Assembly (NCBI GenBank): GCA_039714855.1
Contig: JBDLIL010000037.1
Location: forward strand, 1-10,270
DNA from: JBDLIL01 sp039714855
GTDB lineage: Bacteria > Patescibacteriota > Microgenomatia > UBA1400 > PJMF01
Length of the DNA stretch: 10,270 bases
Reading direction: 5' to 3'
The notes under the pieces were generated by a model that saw nothing but the letters and a program-made list of their open reading frames with translations, was not told where the DNA came from and ran no database searches. The position numbers and the translations under genes were made by a program. Position 1 is the stretch's first letter. Each line of letters begins with the position of its first letter. This document shows, in pieces, positions 5,862 to 10,270 of the stretch.

Positions 5862-6734
5862 ATGTCAAAACGTCTTATTGTCACTCATAAAGCTCCAGAT
5901 CTTGATGCTATTACCGCAACTTGGCTTTTAAAGCAATTTGATACACAACATTACGGCGATGCAAAAATCGAATTTGTTAGTGCCGGAGAAAAACTAGATG
6001 ACAATAAAATAGAAGAGTTGAGCATTTCGAAAGATAAAATTGTTTATGTAGATACAGGCTTGGGAGAATTTGATCATCATCAAGACGATAGGGGCAAACA
6101 AAGATTAAGTGCTAGCTCATTAGTCTTAGATCATATCTGCAAAATTCATCCAGAAAAAAAGGATGATGAGGCTCTGAATTTTTTGGTCGACTTTGTAACA
6201 GGCATAGACCATTTTGAAGAAATATATTGGCCAGAGTCTGATAGCGAGAGATATAGCTTCATGCTTCATGAACTGATTCATGGATTAGAGCATCTAGAGT
6301 ATCACGATGATGACTCCAAACTGCATTTTGGCTTTACTTGTTTGGATAGTGTCTACGGCACTTTGAAAAGCCATTTTATAGCCAGAAAAATTATTGCTGA
6401 TAGAGCCAAAAAGTTTTTCATAAAAGATCTGAAGTGCTTAAGTATCTCTAGCAATAATGATGACACAGTAAAAATAGCTCAAAAAATGGGATACGCCGTA
6501 GTGCTTCGCAAAGATCCCGATGAGGGCCATATTAGGGTCAAGGCTCGTCCAGATGCCGATATTAACCTTGAGGCTCTATATGAAAAGGTTCGCAACACTG
6601 ACACTGAAGGTAGTTGGTATTTTCACCCATCGGGAAAAATGCTTTTAAATGGTAGCGGCAAAAACAAGCACGCAGCCAGCCCACTAACATTAGAGCAAAT
6701 GATCAATTTACTGAAAGAAATATATGAAAAATAA
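5862..6734 (+). CDS. DHH-type predicted phosphoesterase
   Basis: From ATG 5862 the protein has 290 residues. Residues 8-16 read THKAPDLDA, the first metal-binding motif of the DHH superfamily (His9, Asp13, Asp15). Asp64 lies in YVDTGLGEF, and residues 71-74 are DHHQ, the name-giving motif. These positions would bind the Mn ions that cleave phosphodiester bonds in RecJ, NrnA, GdpP and the MYG1 family. FDHHQ followed by SASSLV is most like the MYG1 arrangement. The C-terminal part (IRVKARPDADINL, then WYFHPSGKMLLNGSGKN) is not a standard DHHA1 GGGH motif that I can recognise, so the substrate (short RNA, cyclic dinucleotide, other) is open. An in-frame ATG at 5799 is rejected because it lies inside the hairpin element and upstream of the -10 box. 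The last 11 bases overlap the HIT gene, so the two are probably cotranscribed. Confidence 0.75.
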   Translation: MSKRLIVTHKAPDLDAITATWLLKQFDTQHYGDAKIEFVSAGEKLDDNKIEELSISKDKIVYVDTGLGEFDHHQDDRGKQRLSASSLVLDHICKIHPEKKDDEALNFLVDFVTGIDHFEEIYWPESDSERYSFMLHELIHGLEHLEYHDDDSKLHFGFTCLDSVYGTLKSHFIARKIIADRAKKFFIKDLKCLSISSNNDDTVKIAQKMGYAVVLRKDPDEGHIRVKARPDADINLEALYEKVRNTDTEGSWYFHPSGKMLLNGSGKNKHAASPLTLEQMINLLKEIYEK

Positions 6735-7200
6735 AAGTGATTGCATATTTTGTCAAATCGCGACAGGTAAAGCTCCTGCTCATGAGATATGGTCAAACAA
6801 AACTCACATGGCTTTTCTGTCCATTTTTCCTAATACAGATGGCTTCACGGTAGTAATGCCCAAAACACATCACGGCAGCTATGCCTTTGAACAAAGTGAT
6901 CAAGTGTTATCAGAATTAATTATTGCCACAAAAAAAGTTGCGAATATTTTAGATAATTATTTTAAAGATGTTAATAGAACCGGCATGTTTTTTGAAGGTT
7001 TTGGAGTAGATCATCTGCATAGCAAATTATTCCCCATGCATGGAACTGGCGATTTAGAAAATTGGTCTATGATAGAAAGTAAAGAAAAAAATACTTTTTA
7101 TCCAAAGTATCCAGGATTTCTTTGCTCTAATGATTCAAGTCGCGCTGATGATGAAAAACTGTCCAAGCTAGCTAAAACTATAAAATCTAGCAATTCCTGA
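6724..7200 (+). CDS. HIT-family nucleotide hydrolase or transferase with altered triad
   Basis: HIT proteins hydrolyse or transfer nucleotides through a His-nucleotidyl intermediate. This 158-residue protein has the N-terminal zinc-type pair CIFCQI (residues 7-12), VVMPKTHHGSY (43-53) and the HIT motif HLHSKLFPMH (97-106). The canonical motif is His-x-His-x-His. Here the first His (97) and the central nucleophile (His99) are kept, but the third is Lys101. GMFFEGFGVD just before it matches the family's beta strand. About 40 residues follow the motif (ENWSMI, FYPKYPGFL), longer than a minimal HINT protein. The ATG overlaps the end of the DHH gene by 11 bases, suggesting translational coupling; only a weak GAAAGAA stretch precedes it. 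The gene ends in TGA, which shows that UGA is a stop codon in this organism. Confidence 0.85.
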   Translation: MKNKSDCIFCQIATGKAPAHEIWSNKTHMAFLSIFPNTDGFTVVMPKTHHGSYAFEQSDQVLSELIIATKKVANILDNYFKDVNRTGMFFEGFGVDHLHSKLFPMHGTGDLENWSMIESKEKNTFYPKYPGFLCSNDSSRADDEKLSKLAKTIKSSNS

Positions 7201-7206
7201 TATAAT
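7201..7206 (+). promoter_or_regulatory. -10 box for rpsU
   Basis: A perfect TATAAT starts directly after the TGA of the HIT gene. Transcription from it would give rpsU a leader of roughly 95 bases, unlike the leaderless messages elsewhere in the window. The leader contains a direct repeat, ttagaattt (7245-7253 and 7256-7264). No good -35 box is visible. TATATT at 7231-7236 is an alternative, weaker box. Confidence 0.55.
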
Positions 7207-7293
7207 ACTGGTCTTAATATTTTTGTAATTTATATTTTCTGAACTTAGAATTTATTTAGAATTTCTAATTTGGAATCTGTGATTTTTAGAACT

Positions 7294-7311
7294 GGAGGTG
7301 TTTGCACCTTG
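7294..7311 (+). promoter_or_regulatory. Strong Shine-Dalgarno and SD-sequestering hairpin at the rpsU start
   Basis: GGAGGTG at 7294-7300 is the best ribosome site in the window. It is followed by TTG 7309, in frame with a bS21 N-terminus. The bases aggtg (7296-7300) pair perfectly with cacct (7305-7309) across the loop tttg. A folded message would thus hide both most of the Shine-Dalgarno sequence and the first base of the start codon. A regulatory role is inferred. Confidence 0.6.
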
Positions 7312-7557
7312 CCTATCGTAATAAAAGCCAAATCAAATCAAAATACCAACGACGTCATTAGACAATTCAAAAAAGCAGTCTCTGCCACTGACATTGTCCA
7401 ACGTGTAAAAGATAGACGTTATTTTGCCAGACCTTCAAAAACAAGAGCTATCAAAAAAGAAGAAATCAAAAAAAGCAGAAAGAGGGCTAAGATCGTCAAA
7501 AAGATGAAAAACGCTCCTGTAAGAAAACCAGCGCCTGTTCGTGAACAACGACGTTAG
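7309..7557 (+). CDS. rpsU: 30S ribosomal protein bS21
   Basis: bS21 binds the 30S subunit near the 3' end of 16S rRNA, next to the anti-Shine-Dalgarno sequence, and aids initiation. From TTG 7309 the protein has 82 residues. It opens MPIVIKAKSNQNTNDVIRQF, matching the family start of a short strand and an acidic/polar helix, then RVKDRRYFARPSKTRAIKKEE, the basic helix with the conserved Tyr/Phe-x-x-Pro-Ser pattern. The C-terminal Arg/Lys-rich tail is somewhat longer than in the 70-residue E. coli protein. The start is chosen from the SD position and the family N-terminus; an upstream in-frame TTG at 7270 would add 13 residues unlike bS21. It ends in TAG and overlaps by 4 bases the end of the convergent coiled-coil gene. 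Confidence 0.88.
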   Translation: MPIVIKAKSNQNTNDVIRQFKKAVSATDIVQRVKDRRYFARPSKTRAIKKEEIKKSRKRAKIVKKMKNAPVRKPAPVREQRR

Positions 7558-8120
7558 TTTTTCTTTCGAGCTGATTTGATACTGGCTTTAACCACAAACT
7601 CTCTTTGATCACCATCGCTGGTGTCGAAACTTTTAGAATTGGTCAGCTGGTAGTAATTCACCAAATGATTGCTGAGTGCTTCTTCTATTTCATTTTTTTG
7701 GGTATTGAGTTCGCCAATATTAGTCTGTAATCTCACTACGGTAGGATCAGAAAGCAGCTTGGACTTTCTTTCCTTTACTTCCTTAGTAAATTGATCAGCT
7801 TGTTCTTTAGAAACATTTAAATCGGTGTCGTTATCAAAAACGCTACGCAAGCTATCTCTTTGTTTTTTCAACTTATCTTTAAGCTCATCCAGCATATTAG
7901 CATTTCGCTCAATTAGATTTTGCAAAGACCTAAGTGTCTCTGCCACTTCATTTGATTTCAAAACCTCATCATCACCTTCGTTGAGAGCATCAGGAATAGC
8001 TGTGTCATTTGCCTGAGCCTGAGATAAGGCTTCTAAAGCTAAATCATCTCCAGATTCTAATTTTGTCTGGTCTTTACCTGCATCTACTAATTTTTGTTTG
8101 GTTTTTTTGTCGTCAGACAT
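7554..8120 (-). CDS. Coiled-coil protein of unknown function
   Basis: The 188-residue protein is acidic and polar, with no signal peptide or membrane segment visible, so it is probably cytosolic. Residues about 1-50 are low-complexity and rich in Asp, Glu, Ala and Lys. From about residue 58, VAETLRSLQNLIERNANMLDEL and what follows has heptad spacing of Leu, Ile and Val. Another helix, LQTNIGELNTQKNEIEEALSNHLVNYY, continues it, which points to a dimeric coiled coil. The basic end is KSARKKN. I do not recognise the family. On the minus strand, AAGGAG (8125-8130) stands 4 bases before the ATG, so this gene uses an SD. Convergence with rpsU (4-base overlap) leaves no room for a terminator between them, so read-through antisense RNA is likely. 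Confidence 0.75.
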   Translation of the reverse strand: MSDDKKTKQKLVDAGKDQTKLESGDDLALEALSQAQANDTAIPDALNEGDDEVLKSNEVAETLRSLQNLIERNANMLDELKDKLKKQRDSLRSVFDNDTDLNVSKEQADQFTKEVKERKSKLLSDPTVVRLQTNIGELNTQKNEIEEALSNHLVNYYQLTNSKSFDTSDGDQREFVVKASIKSARKKN

Positions 8121-8124
8121 ATAG

Positions 8125-8188
8125 CTCCTTTTTTTAGTTTTGCCACTTCGATCATATCACCATATAATTATTACCAGTGTGTTGGCAA
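8125..8188 (-). promoter_or_regulatory. Ribosome site and tentative promoter of the coiled-coil gene
   Basis: Read on the minus strand, TTGCCA (8188-8183) is followed after 16 bases by TATATG (8166-8161), a plausible promoter. TATGAT (8156-8151) is an alternative -10 box. AAGGAG (8130-8125) is the Shine-Dalgarno sequence before ATG 8120. The SD is clear; the promoter assignment is tentative. Confidence 0.4.
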
Positions 8189-8205
8189 CAAGCAAGCTTG
8201 TCAAC
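8181..8205. repeat. Small hairpin in the divergent coiled-coil/pyk intergenic region
   Basis: The stem acaagc (8188-8193) pairs with gcttgt (8196-8201) across aa. An outer gttg/caac (8181-8184 with 8202-8205) continues it with a 3-base bulge on one side. It lies between two divergent genes and overlaps the tentative minus-strand -35 box. It could be an operator, a palindromic element or chance. Confidence 0.4.
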
Positions 8206-8239
8206 AACATTAAATAATGATCTATCTACTTATCTAATA

Positions 8240-8245
8240 TACAAT
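8240..8245 (+). promoter_or_regulatory. -10 box of pyk, leaderless arrangement
   Basis: TACAAT ends 8 bases before ATG 8254, the same geometry as the -10 box of proS. No Shine-Dalgarno sequence and no clear -35 box are seen. A direct repeat aatgatc (8216-8222 and 8243-8249) flanks the region and might be a factor-binding site. Confidence 0.55.
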
Positions 8246-8253
8246 GATCACTT

Positions 8254-9672
8254 ATGAAAAAAACAAAGATCGTAGCTACTATTGGACCAGCAACAGAAAC
8301 AGAAGAGGTCCTGAGCCAAATGATTGCTGCTGGTATGAATGTAGCTCGCTTCAATGCAAAACATTCTACTCCAAAATGGCATGCGGAAAGAATTGAAAGA
8401 GTTAAAAAACTTGCCAAAAAAACCAAAATTACAATAGGAGTTTTATTAGATCTTCAAGGGCCAGAAATACGCATTGATTTACCCAGCGAAAAATCATTCA
8501 AAATGAAAAGGGGAGACCTGATAACTTTTACCTCTGATAGAGAAAGTAAGCCGAAAAGAAACACTGCTTTTATTCCTCAGTTAGTGATTGATTCAATTCC
8601 AGAAAAAAACGAAATTCTTTTAGATGATGGGGCCTGTGAATTTACCATTGTCGAAAAAGGCAGTGATTATTTCAAAGCTGAATCAATGTCTGATTGCGAA
8701 GTCTCCCACAGAAAAACCATGAACACTCCTGGAATAGTATTGGACATGCCTTCTTTAACTCCTAGAGATTATCAGTTTTTGGACGGAGTAGACGCCAAGT
8801 TCATTGACTTTGTCGGACTTTCTTTTGTCAGAGATAAAAGCGATATTAAAATTCTCCGCAATGAGTTAGATAAACGCAAAATGGAAAAAGCTAGCATCAT
8901 TGCTAAAATCGAAAACCAAGCTGCTCTAGACAACATTGATGAGATTATTGAAACTGCTGATGGAATTATGATTGCTCGTGGAGATCTAGGTATTGAGGTA
9001 CATTATAAAAAAACTACTTTTTGGCAAAAGCAAATTATCAAAAAATGCAGAACAGCATCAAAACCGGTAATTACAGCTACTCAGATGCTAAAATCTATGG
9101 TGAGTCATTCTCGCGCTACTAGGGCAGAAGTTAGCGATGTCACCAATGCAATTTTTGATGGCACCGACGCTCTGATGCTTTCTGAAGAAACAACTATTGG
9201 AGAATTCCCAGTACAAGCCGTCACTGTGCAAGCCACTATTGCCGAATACAACGAAGAATATGCTCAGGTAAGTATTTGTCAAGAAATGGAAAAAGATTCT
9301 GATTTCACTGCCTCCATTACCAGATCTGCGATAGAACTCTTAAACCATGCTACTTTAAATATAGATCAGATCGTCTGTCTCACTACCACAGGTAAAACAG
9401 CTAGGCTTTTATCTCGTTTTAGACCAAATCAAATTATTTCAGCTGTATCTACCATAGAAAAAACATCTGATCAATTATCTCTATCTTATGGGATTGAATC
9501 ACATTATGTCGACGACCTAAATGAAAAAAAACAAAAAAACATGAGAGAGTTGGTGAATATTTTAAAAAAGAAACAAATTGTTCAAAAAGGTGAAACTATT
9601 TTACTGTTGCACGGAAAATACTTGATTGTTGATGGAATGAGTAATACCCTATCTATAGTAGAAGTAAAATAA
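8254..9672 (+). CDS. pyk: Pyruvate kinase
   Basis: Pyruvate kinase makes ATP and pyruvate from phosphoenolpyruvate and ADP, the last step of glycolysis. The 472 residues match the usual bacterial length and contain the A, B and C domains. Motifs are KTKIVATIGPAT at the start, LLDLQGPEIRI, the signature IIAKIENQAAL with the catalytic Lys, GIMIARGDLGIEV, ITATQMLKSM, SRATRAEVSDVTNAIFDGTDALMLSEETTIGEFP, and a complete C-terminal domain (LTTTGKTARLLSRFRP). Two sites are odd. The usual RxNFSHG reads RFNAKHS, so the Ser that helps bind K+ (Ser77 in the muscle enzyme) is Lys. LSGET reads LSEET. The DLQGPEIR motif combines Leu at position 114 with Glu at 117. ATG 8254 follows a -10 box by 8 bases. The YtxH-like gene follows after 37 bases. 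Confidence 0.94.
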   Translation: MKKTKIVATIGPATETEEVLSQMIAAGMNVARFNAKHSTPKWHAERIERVKKLAKKTKITIGVLLDLQGPEIRIDLPSEKSFKMKRGDLITFTSDRESKPKRNTAFIPQLVIDSIPEKNEILLDDGACEFTIVEKGSDYFKAESMSDCEVSHRKTMNTPGIVLDMPSLTPRDYQFLDGVDAKFIDFVGLSFVRDKSDIKILRNELDKRKMEKASIIAKIENQAALDNIDEIIETADGIMIARGDLGIEVHYKKTTFWQKQIIKKCRTASKPVITATQMLKSMVSHSRATRAEVSDVTNAIFDGTDALMLSEETTIGEFPVQAVTVQATIAEYNEEYAQVSICQEMEKDSDFTASITRSAIELLNHATLNIDQIVCLTTTGKTARLLSRFRPNQIISAVSTIEKTSDQLSLSYGIESHYVDDLNEKKQKNMRELVNILKKKQIVQKGETILLLHGKYLIVDGMSNTLSIVEVK

Positions 9673-9673
9673 C

Positions 9674-9697
9674 CCGCCTATGCTAAAGCTCCGGCGG
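9674..9697. repeat. Small GC-rich palindrome after pyk
   Basis: ccgcc (9674-9678) pairs with ggcgg (9693-9697), and gct (9682-9684) pairs with agc (9687-9689), separated by a 3x3 internal loop. It starts just after the pyk stop codon and ends 12 bases before the next ATG. The core gctaaagc also occurs in the fourth hairpin of the riboflavin kinase cluster (2806-2813), so the two may be related. Confidence 0.6.
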
Positions 9698-9709
9698 ATA
9701 AGGAAAAAT

Positions 9710-9967
9710 ATGGCAAAAAAATCAGGTGGAATATTCACGCTTTTAACAGGTATGGCAGCGGGTGCAGCTGCGGTATTCTTTTCCAAAGAAGAGAACAGAG
9801 AAAAAGCCAAAAAAACTGCAAAAAGGGCAACTACAGCTGCCAAAAAGCTAAAAACAGACTATAAAAAAAACCCTAAAGCAACTAAAACCAAATTGAAAAG
9901 TAAAGCCAAAAAGGCTGTAAAAAAAGCTCTTGCTAAAAAAACAAAAAGCAAGTCACCTAAAGGGTGA
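9710..9967 (+). CDS. YtxH-like membrane-anchored Lys/Ala-rich protein
   Basis: From ATG 9710, with AAGG (9700-9703) as ribosome site, the protein has 85 residues. It opens MAKKSGGIFTLLTGMAAGAAAVFFSKEENREKAKK. This is a single glycine/alanine-rich membrane segment (about residues 6-24) followed directly by a charged helix, the pattern of YtxH-type proteins (GxxxGxxxAxLFAPKSGxETR). The remaining 55 residues are about half Lys, with Ala and Thr repeats (KKAVKKALAKKTKSKS), like histone H1 tails. The tail would face the cytoplasm and could bind nucleic acid or cell polymers. An upstream in-frame ATG at 9680 lies inside the palindrome and is rejected. It ends in TGA. Family membership is a pattern match, and the function is unknown. 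Confidence 0.7.
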   Translation: MAKKSGGIFTLLTGMAAGAAAVFFSKEENREKAKKTAKRATTAAKKLKTDYKKNPKATKTKLKSKAKKAVKKALAKKTKSKSPKG

Positions 9968-9982
9968 TCCCGCTCTGCGGGA
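9968..9982. repeat. Hairpin after the YtxH-like gene, same family as the one at 5791
   Basis: tcccgc (9968-9973) pairs with gcggga (9977-9982) across tct. It starts directly after the TGA. An A-run, not a T-run, follows, so it is a poor plus-strand terminator. Aligned with 5791-5807, the sequences differ at one stem pair (C-G here, T-A there), one loop base and the outermost base. Confidence 0.65.
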
Positions 9983-10074
9983 AAAAAATAATTTTGCTTA
10001 TCATTACTGTTTTCATTTACTTTTTTGCCAATTTTTTTTTGCCTGCCCATCAATTATTTCTTGCTGATCTGTTG

Positions 10075-10080
10075 TATAAT
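10075..10080 (+). promoter_or_regulatory. -10 box of tRNA-Arg
   Basis: A perfect TATAAT ends 11 bases before the mature tRNA 5' end, leaving a precursor leader of only a few bases. The region 9983-10074 is otherwise A/T-rich with T-runs (for example 10030-10039) and no gene. No good -35 box is visible. Confidence 0.65.
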
Positions 10081-10091
10081 GTGTTTCTCGC

Positions 10092-10165
10092 GCGCTCATA
10101 GCTCAGCTGGATAGAGCAACTGCCTTCTAAGCAGTAGGTCGCAGGTTCGAGTCCTGCTGGGCGCA
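10092..10165 (+). tRNA. tRNA-Arg (anticodon UCU)
   Basis: A full cloverleaf fits. The acceptor stem gcgctca (10092-10098) pairs with tgggcgc (10158-10164) with one G-T pair, and the discriminator is A 10165. The D arm is gctc/gagc (10101-10104 with 10114-10117). The anticodon stem actgc/gcagt (10119-10123 with 10131-10135) has loop cttctaa and anticodon TCT at 10126-10128, which reads AGA/AGG. The T arm gcagg/cctgc (10141-10145 with 10153-10157) has loop TTCGAGT. CCA is not encoded. AGA is the common Arg codon in the genes of this window, so this should be a heavily used tRNA. Confidence 0.97.
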
Positions 10166-10175
10166 CTTTCCGCAC

Positions 10176-10203
10176 ACCGTTCAAAAACGGTCACCTTTTC
10201 TTT
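10176..10203 (+). terminator. Probable terminator after tRNA-Arg
   Basis: accgtt (10176-10181) pairs with aacggt (10186-10191) across caaa, followed by cacc and an interrupted T tract (ttttcttt, 10196-10203). It lies 10 bases after the tRNA. The T tract is imperfect and offset, so termination strength is uncertain. Confidence 0.5.
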
Positions 10204-10270
10204 AGAAAAAGCTTGGTAAATGGGTGTTTGGTTTTTTAACAATTTCAAGTGATGTTTTGCCATTGAGTTT
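10202..10270 (-). CDS. C-terminal end of a probable transposase (continues past right edge)
   Basis: On the minus strand, bases 10270-10205 encode KLNGKTSLEIVKKPNTHLPS and two Phe, then TAA (10204-10202). The phrase LNGKTxLE is the usual ending of the integrase core in IS3/IS481-type DDE transposases (as in RPHxxLNGKTPLE). Only 22 residues are visible, so the family cannot be fixed. The element would end right next to the tRNA gene. Other frames here, including ones running through the tRNA, show no family pattern. Confidence 0.4.
   Translation of the reverse strand, partial: KLNGKTSLEIVKKPNTHLPSFF

Noticed and set aside
5722..5931. Small plus-strand frame spanning the 57-base hairpin and the DHH start
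   Set aside because: It crosses the palindromic element and a promoter and overlaps the well-supported DHH gene in another frame.
7198..7200. Gracilibacteria-type code with UGA read as glycine
   Set aside because: The HIT gene and the YtxH-like gene both end naturally at TGA, and no in-frame TGA interrupts a conserved gene.
7825..8016. Plus-strand frame antisense to the coiled-coil gene
   Set aside because: It is Ser/Phe-rich, as expected for the complement of a Lys/Glu-rich coiled coil, and has no ribosome site or family pattern.
9968..9990. Rho-independent terminator after the YtxH-like gene
   Set aside because: The hairpin is followed by A rather than T on the plus strand, and no minus-strand gene would use it.

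Overview
The window is an AT-rich stretch of bacterial chromosome with tightly packed housekeeping genes. Several traits suggest a small-genome lineage of the Patescibacteria/CPR type: a short prolyl-tRNA synthetase without the usual insertion (editing) domain, a riboflavin kinase without its FAD-synthetase half, compact proteins, very short gene spacing, and -10 boxes placed so close to start codons that several mRNAs must be leaderless. This assignment is an inference, since no rRNA is present. UGA ends two genes here, so the UGA=Gly code of Gracilibacteria/Absconditabacteria does not apply.

Layout. A 5'-truncated secA (2-2581) overlaps by one base a stand-alone riboflavin kinase (2581-3075), which ends at a convincing Rho-independent terminator. 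Next come ribose-phosphate pyrophosphokinase (3125-4024) and prolyl-tRNA synthetase (4044-5204), each with its own TATAAT a few bases before its ATG. The proS frame is cut by an in-frame TAG, although 23 further codons look like the lost C-terminus. A 28-base perfect palindrome follows, then a small DUF4258-like gene (5309-5626) and an AT-rich gap containing a long imperfect hairpin. A DHH-type phosphoesterase (5862-6734) overlaps a HIT-family gene (6724-7200). Ribosomal protein bS21 (7309-7557, TTG start) has a roughly 100-base leader and the strongest Shine-Dalgarno sequence in the window. It converges, with a 4-base overlap, on a coiled-coil gene of unknown function (7554-8120, minus strand). 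Pyruvate kinase (8254-9672), a membrane-anchored Lys/Ala-rich YtxH-like protein (9710-9967) and tRNA-Arg(UCU) (10092-10165) complete the plus strand. The right edge holds 22 residues that look like the C-terminal end of a transposase on the minus strand.

The genes cover protein export (SecA), cofactor and PRPP synthesis, translation (ProRS, bS21, tRNA-Arg), the last step of glycolysis, and nucleotide or phosphoester hydrolysis (HIT, DHH). They do not form one pathway.

The most unusual feature is a scatter of short palindromic elements. Five consecutive hairpins (2728-2838) lie in frame inside the riboflavin kinase gene, and two (1751-1795) lie in frame inside secA. Others sit at the end of proS, before the DHH gene, after pyk and after the YtxH-like gene. 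Two of these share a loop-stem sequence with a compensatory base-pair change, so they belong to one family. The pattern recalls protein-coding palindromic elements such as the Rickettsia RPEs and is the best candidate here for an undescribed system.
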